NCBI GenBank assembly: GCA_020632755.1
Contig: JACKEY010000016.1
Location: 1 to 64,000 of the forward strand
Source: Alphaproteobacteria bacterium
GTDB lineage: Bacteria > Myxococcota_A > UBA796 > UBA2385
DNA length: 64,000 nucleotides
Direction of reading: 5' to 3'
Shown here: piece by piece, positions 61,375 to 64,000 of the stretch
Position numbering within the stretch: the first letter of the stretch is position 1
Layout of the letters: every line of letters starts with the position of its first letter
The notes under the pieces: generated by a model
The model's input: only the letters and a program-made list of their open reading frames with translations
Told to the model about the DNA's origin: nothing
Database searches by the model: none
Translations under genes and position numbers: made by a program

Positions 61375-63758
61375 GCGCCGCCCTCCGTGCCGCCGACCCC
61401 CAGGGGGACCCGGCGCCGAGCATCGTGGCCTGCACCTGGTGCGGCACGGAGGTCGAGCTCAGCCCTCGTCGGGCGGCAGCCCTGGTGGCCGCTCCCGACG
61501 CCGGCATCTTCTGCTGCAGTGGCTGCGAAGCCGCCGCGGCGATGGTCCACGGCGCCGGCCTGGACCAGTACTTCGACAAGCGCGACGCGCTGCCGCCCCG
61601 GCCCGGCCTGGCGCGGTCCGCCGGCTGGGACCGCATCGCCGCCCGTCCGGCCGCCGACGGCACCCTCGAGAGCACGCTGCACGTCGACGGCCTGCGCTGC
61701 GCCGCCTGCACCTGGGTGACCGAGAAGGTGTTGCTGGACAGCCCCGGCGTCGTGGACGCCCACGTGTCCTACGGCACGGGCACGGCCATCATCCGCTGGG
61801 CCCCCGGCGCGCTCGACGGGGACACCAGCGCGCCGCTGACCGAAGCGCTGACCCGGGTCAGCCGCCTGGGCTACCGGCCTCGGGCCCTGGACACGGCGGC
61901 GAAACCCGATCGCGACCTGCTGATGCGCATGGGCGTCGCGGTCTTCGCGACCATGAACGTCATGATGATCCAGGCCGGGGTCTACCTGGGCTGGATCTCC
62001 GGCATGGAAGATCAGTACGCGCTGTTCTTCCGCTGGATCACGCTGATCCTGGCGACGCCCGTCGCCCTGTACTCGGCCGCGCCCTTCTTCCGCGGGGCGT
62101 GGGAGGGGCTGCGCAACAAGGTCCTGCACATGGACCTGCCCATCGCGCTGGCGGTCGGCGGCATGTACGGCCACGGGCTGTACGCCACGATGGTGACGGG
62201 CAGCGAAGGCTGGCTGGACAGCATGACCATGCTGGTCGCGCTGCTGCTGGCCGGGCGCTTCCTGGAGCAGGCCGGTCGCCGCCGCGCCGCCGAGGCCGCG
62301 CAGGCCCTGGCCGCCGAAGCCCCCGCCGTCGCCCGGCGGGTCACGCCGACCGGCATCGAAGAGGTCGCCCCCACCGCCCTGTCGGTGGGCGAGCTCATCG
62401 AGGTCGGGGCGGGCGAGGAGCTGGCCGCCGACGGCGAGGTGGTGGCGGGCAGTGGGCGGGTGCAGCTGGCGCTCCTGACCGGCGAGAGCGAGCCGCTCCC
62501 GGTCGGGCCCGGCAGCCGCGTGATCGCCGGCGGCGTGATGGTCGACGGCCACCTGCGCGTGCGGGTCGAGAGCGCGGTCGGCGAGAGCCTGCTGGCGCGG
62601 ATGGCCGAGCTGCTGCGCGACGCCGCGGCCCGGCCGCCCTCCCCCACGGCCGCGGACAAGCTCGCCCCCTGGTTCACCGGCCTGACGCTGGCGGTCGCCG
62701 GCGGGACCTTCGCCGTCCACCTGCACGGCGCGGGCTTCGAGCCGGCGGTCGAGGCCGCGGTCGCCGTGCTGGTCGTCGCCTGCCCCTGCGCCCTGGCCCT
62801 GGCGACGCCGCTGGCGGCCCATGCGGGGCTCGGCGCGGCGGCGCGGCGCGGCCTGCTGCTGCGGTCGGGGGACGCGGTCCGCCGGACCGGCCAGGTCGAC
62901 CTGGTCGCGCTGGACAAGACCGGCACCGTCACCTGGGGCCGGCCCCGGGTGGTCGCCGCCGACGACCACGTGCTGCGCATCGCCGCAGCCATCGAGCGGG
63001 CCAGCGTGCACCCCATGGCGCTGGCCATCGTCGACGAAGCGGTCGCCCGCGGCATCCCGATCCCGCTGGGCGAGGACATCGTCGAGGAACCCGGCCGCGG
63101 CATCCGCGGCTGCCTGGACGGGCGCTGCTGGCGCATCCGCGGCGGCGGCGCGGGGGTCGTCGAGGTGGTGGCCGAGGAGACCGGCGGTGTGCTGGGCCGC
63201 ATCCACCTCAAGGACCGGATCCGCGACGAGGTGCGTGTGGCCCTGGACGCGCTGCGCGCCGACGGCGTCGACGTGGCGCTGGTGACCGGCGACCACGCCG
63301 ATGTGGCCGCCGCCATCGCGGAACAGGCGGGCATCCGCACCGTCCTCGCCGCCCAGACGCCGGAAGACAAGGCCGCCTGGATCGGCGCCCGCGCCGCCGA
63401 AGGCCGCCGCGTGATGTTCGTCGGGGACGGGCTGAACGACGGGCCTGCCCTGGCCGCGGCCCACGTGGGCATCGCCATGGGCCACGGCGCCGCCAGCAGC
63501 GTGCTGGTCGCCGACGGCGTGCTGATCGGTGGGCAGCTGTCGGCCCTGCGCGCCGGGCTCGTCGCCGCCCGCCACGCTGCCGCCGTGACCCGCGTCAACG
63601 TCGCCCGGTCCATCGCCTACAACGTCGGTGCGGTGGGCTTCGCCCTGGCCGGCCTGGTCAACCCGCTCGTCGCCGCCGTGCTGATGCCGCTGTCCAGCGG
63701 CCTGGTCATCGCCGGCGCCCTGTCCGTCGAGCACCGCACCCGCCGTACGCTCGGGTAG
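61371..63758 (+). CDS. ccoI: Copper-translocating P-type ATPase CcoI
   Basis: A 795-residue P1B-type ATPase that exports Cu+ toward the periplasm for CuB insertion in CcoN. The N-terminus has CxxC...CCSGC metal-binding cysteines and an HMA domain with RCAACTW. TGES lies in the A domain, C471-P-C473 in the membrane ion path, Asp515 of DKTGT is phosphorylated, and SVHPMA and GDGLNDGPAL complete the motifs. GTG 61371 overlaps the ccoH stop (GTGA). Confidence 0.97.
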   Translation: MSAALRAADPQGDPAPSIVACTWCGTEVELSPRRAAALVAAPDAGIFCCSGCEAAAAMVHGAGLDQYFDKRDALPPRPGLARSAGWDRIAARPAADGTLESTLHVDGLRCAACTWVTEKVLLDSPGVVDAHVSYGTGTAIIRWAPGALDGDTSAPLTEALTRVSRLGYRPRALDTAAKPDRDLLMRMGVAVFATMNVMMIQAGVYLGWISGMEDQYALFFRWITLILATPVALYSAAPFFRGAWEGLRNKVLHMDLPIALAVGGMYGHGLYATMVTGSEGWLDSMTMLVALLLAGRFLEQAGRRRAAEAAQALAAEAPAVARRVTPTGIEEVAPTALSVGELIEVGAGEELAADGEVVAGSGRVQLALLTGESEPLPVGPGSRVIAGGVMVDGHLRVRVESAVGESLLARMAELLRDAAARPPSPTAADKLAPWFTGLTLAVAGGTFAVHLHGAGFEPAVEAAVAVLVVACPCALALATPLAAHAGLGAAARRGLLLRSGDAVRRTGQVDLVALDKTGTVTWGRPRVVAADDHVLRIAAAIERASVHPMALAIVDEAVARGIPIPLGEDIVEEPGRGIRGCLDGRCWRIRGGGAGVVEVVAEETGGVLGRIHLKDRIRDEVRVALDALRADGVDVALVTGDHADVAAAIAEQAGIRTVLAAQTPEDKAAWIGARAAEGRRVMFVGDGLNDGPALAAAHVGIAMGHGAASSVLVADGVLIGGQLSALRAGLVAARHAAAVTRVNVARSIAYNVGAVGFALAGLVNPLVAAVLMPLSSGLVIAGALSVEHRTRRTLG

Positions 63759-63767
63759 GGAGCTTCC

Positions 63768-63905
63768 ATGAACGCCGTGTACTTCCTGCTGCCCGCCGCG
63801 CTGATCCTGTCGGCCACCTTCCTGGTGCTGTACCTGCGGGCCGTGAAGCAGGGGCAGTTCGACGACCTCGACGACCCGCCGATGCGGATCCTGCAGGACG
63901 ATTAG
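63768..63905 (+). CDS. ccoS: cbb3 oxidase maturation protein CcoS
   Basis: A 45-residue protein with one transmembrane helix (FLLPAALILSATFLVLYL) followed by the CcoS signature QGQFDDLDDPPMRIL. It is needed for haem/copper cofactor insertion in the active enzyme of other bacteria. It starts nine bases after ccoI and completes the operon. Confidence 0.93.
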   Translation: MNAVYFLLPAALILSATFLVLYLRAVKQGQFDDLDDPPMRILQDD

Positions 63906-63914
63906 AGCGGGGCG

Positions 63915-64000
63915 GTGCCGACCGCCTCCTCCTCGCGTCGCGACCTGCTCCTCGCCCTCGGGCTGGGCGTCGCGGCGCTGGTCCTCTACCTGTCGACCCT
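63915..64000 (+). CDS. Start of a membrane protein (3' end beyond window)
   Basis: GTG 63915 opens a frame of 28 codons to the edge: a Ser/Arg-rich start (PTASSSRRDLLL) and one strong hydrophobic helix ending YLSTL. An N-terminus of this form suits a polytopic or GT-C membrane protein, but the family cannot be settled from 28 residues. It is nine bases after ccoS and may be cotranscribed. Confidence 0.5.
   Translation, partial: MPTASSSRRDLLLALGLGVAALVLYLST

Overview
The window is a very GC-rich (about 70 % by eye) bacterial chromosome segment built around the replication origin. dnaA, dnaN, recF and gyrB lie on the minus strand, and rpmH, rnpA, yidD, yidC, jag and mnmE lie on the plus strand. 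Most genes left of about 33.3 kb read leftward and most to the right read rightward, as expected for genes co-oriented with replication from an origin at about 31.2-33.3 kb. Many exported lipoproteins, thrombospondin type 3 and MopE-type metal-binding repeats, a sigma-54 response regulator and paired ArsA-like ATPases suggest a Myxococcota-like (former deltaproteobacterial) organism. That placement is inference; there is no rRNA in the window to test it.

Layout. 0-9.6 kb: a leftward surface-polysaccharide and envelope cluster with a truncated OmpA/TSP3 protein, a six-repeat lipoprotein, a GDP-fucose-synthase-like reductase, a second epimerase, a ColD-like PLP dehydratase, a GT2 glycosyltransferase, an SGNH hydrolase and an exported protein. 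9.8-13 kb: ATP synthase Fo genes (atpZ, atpI, atpB, atpE) without F1, then hemL. 13-25.9 kb: a nuclease lipoprotein, a TPR protein, a methyltransferase divergent from an exported protein, gyrA, a CapA-like protein, htpG, two small envelope proteins and two ArsA-like ATPases. 26-38 kb: the origin block. 38-51 kb: gshB, TPR and LysM proteins, a cobalamin-type radical SAM module, a single-repeat lipoprotein, a glycosyltransferase, a MopE-repeat lipoprotein, a CBS protein, a LysR/MBL divergent pair and a lipoprotein. 51-64 kb: a polytopic membrane protein, then an NtrC-type regulator, a globin-coupled sensor kinase, a SafE-like protein and a complete ccoNOQPGHIS cbb3-oxidase operon.

The most interesting system is at 53-59 kb. 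A sensor kinase with an apparent protoglobin domain and a sigma-54 activator lie tail to tail beside the high-affinity cbb3 oxidase genes. The gap between ccoN and the safE-kinase operon carries two divergent -24/-12 (sigma-54) promoter matches, each ending about 20 nt before a Shine-Dalgarno-preceded start codon. This predicts an oxygen-responsive, self-reinforcing switch for the terminal oxidase, with a globin in the place that FixL's PAS haem occupies elsewhere.

Other recurrent traits: NTGA four-base gene overlaps (GTGA, ATGA, TTGA and one CTGA); genes with no ordinary start codon where one is expected (rnpA, recF); and hairpins without U-tracts that enclose stop codons between convergent genes. 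No tRNA, rRNA, CRISPR array, insertion sequence or prophage gene was seen.
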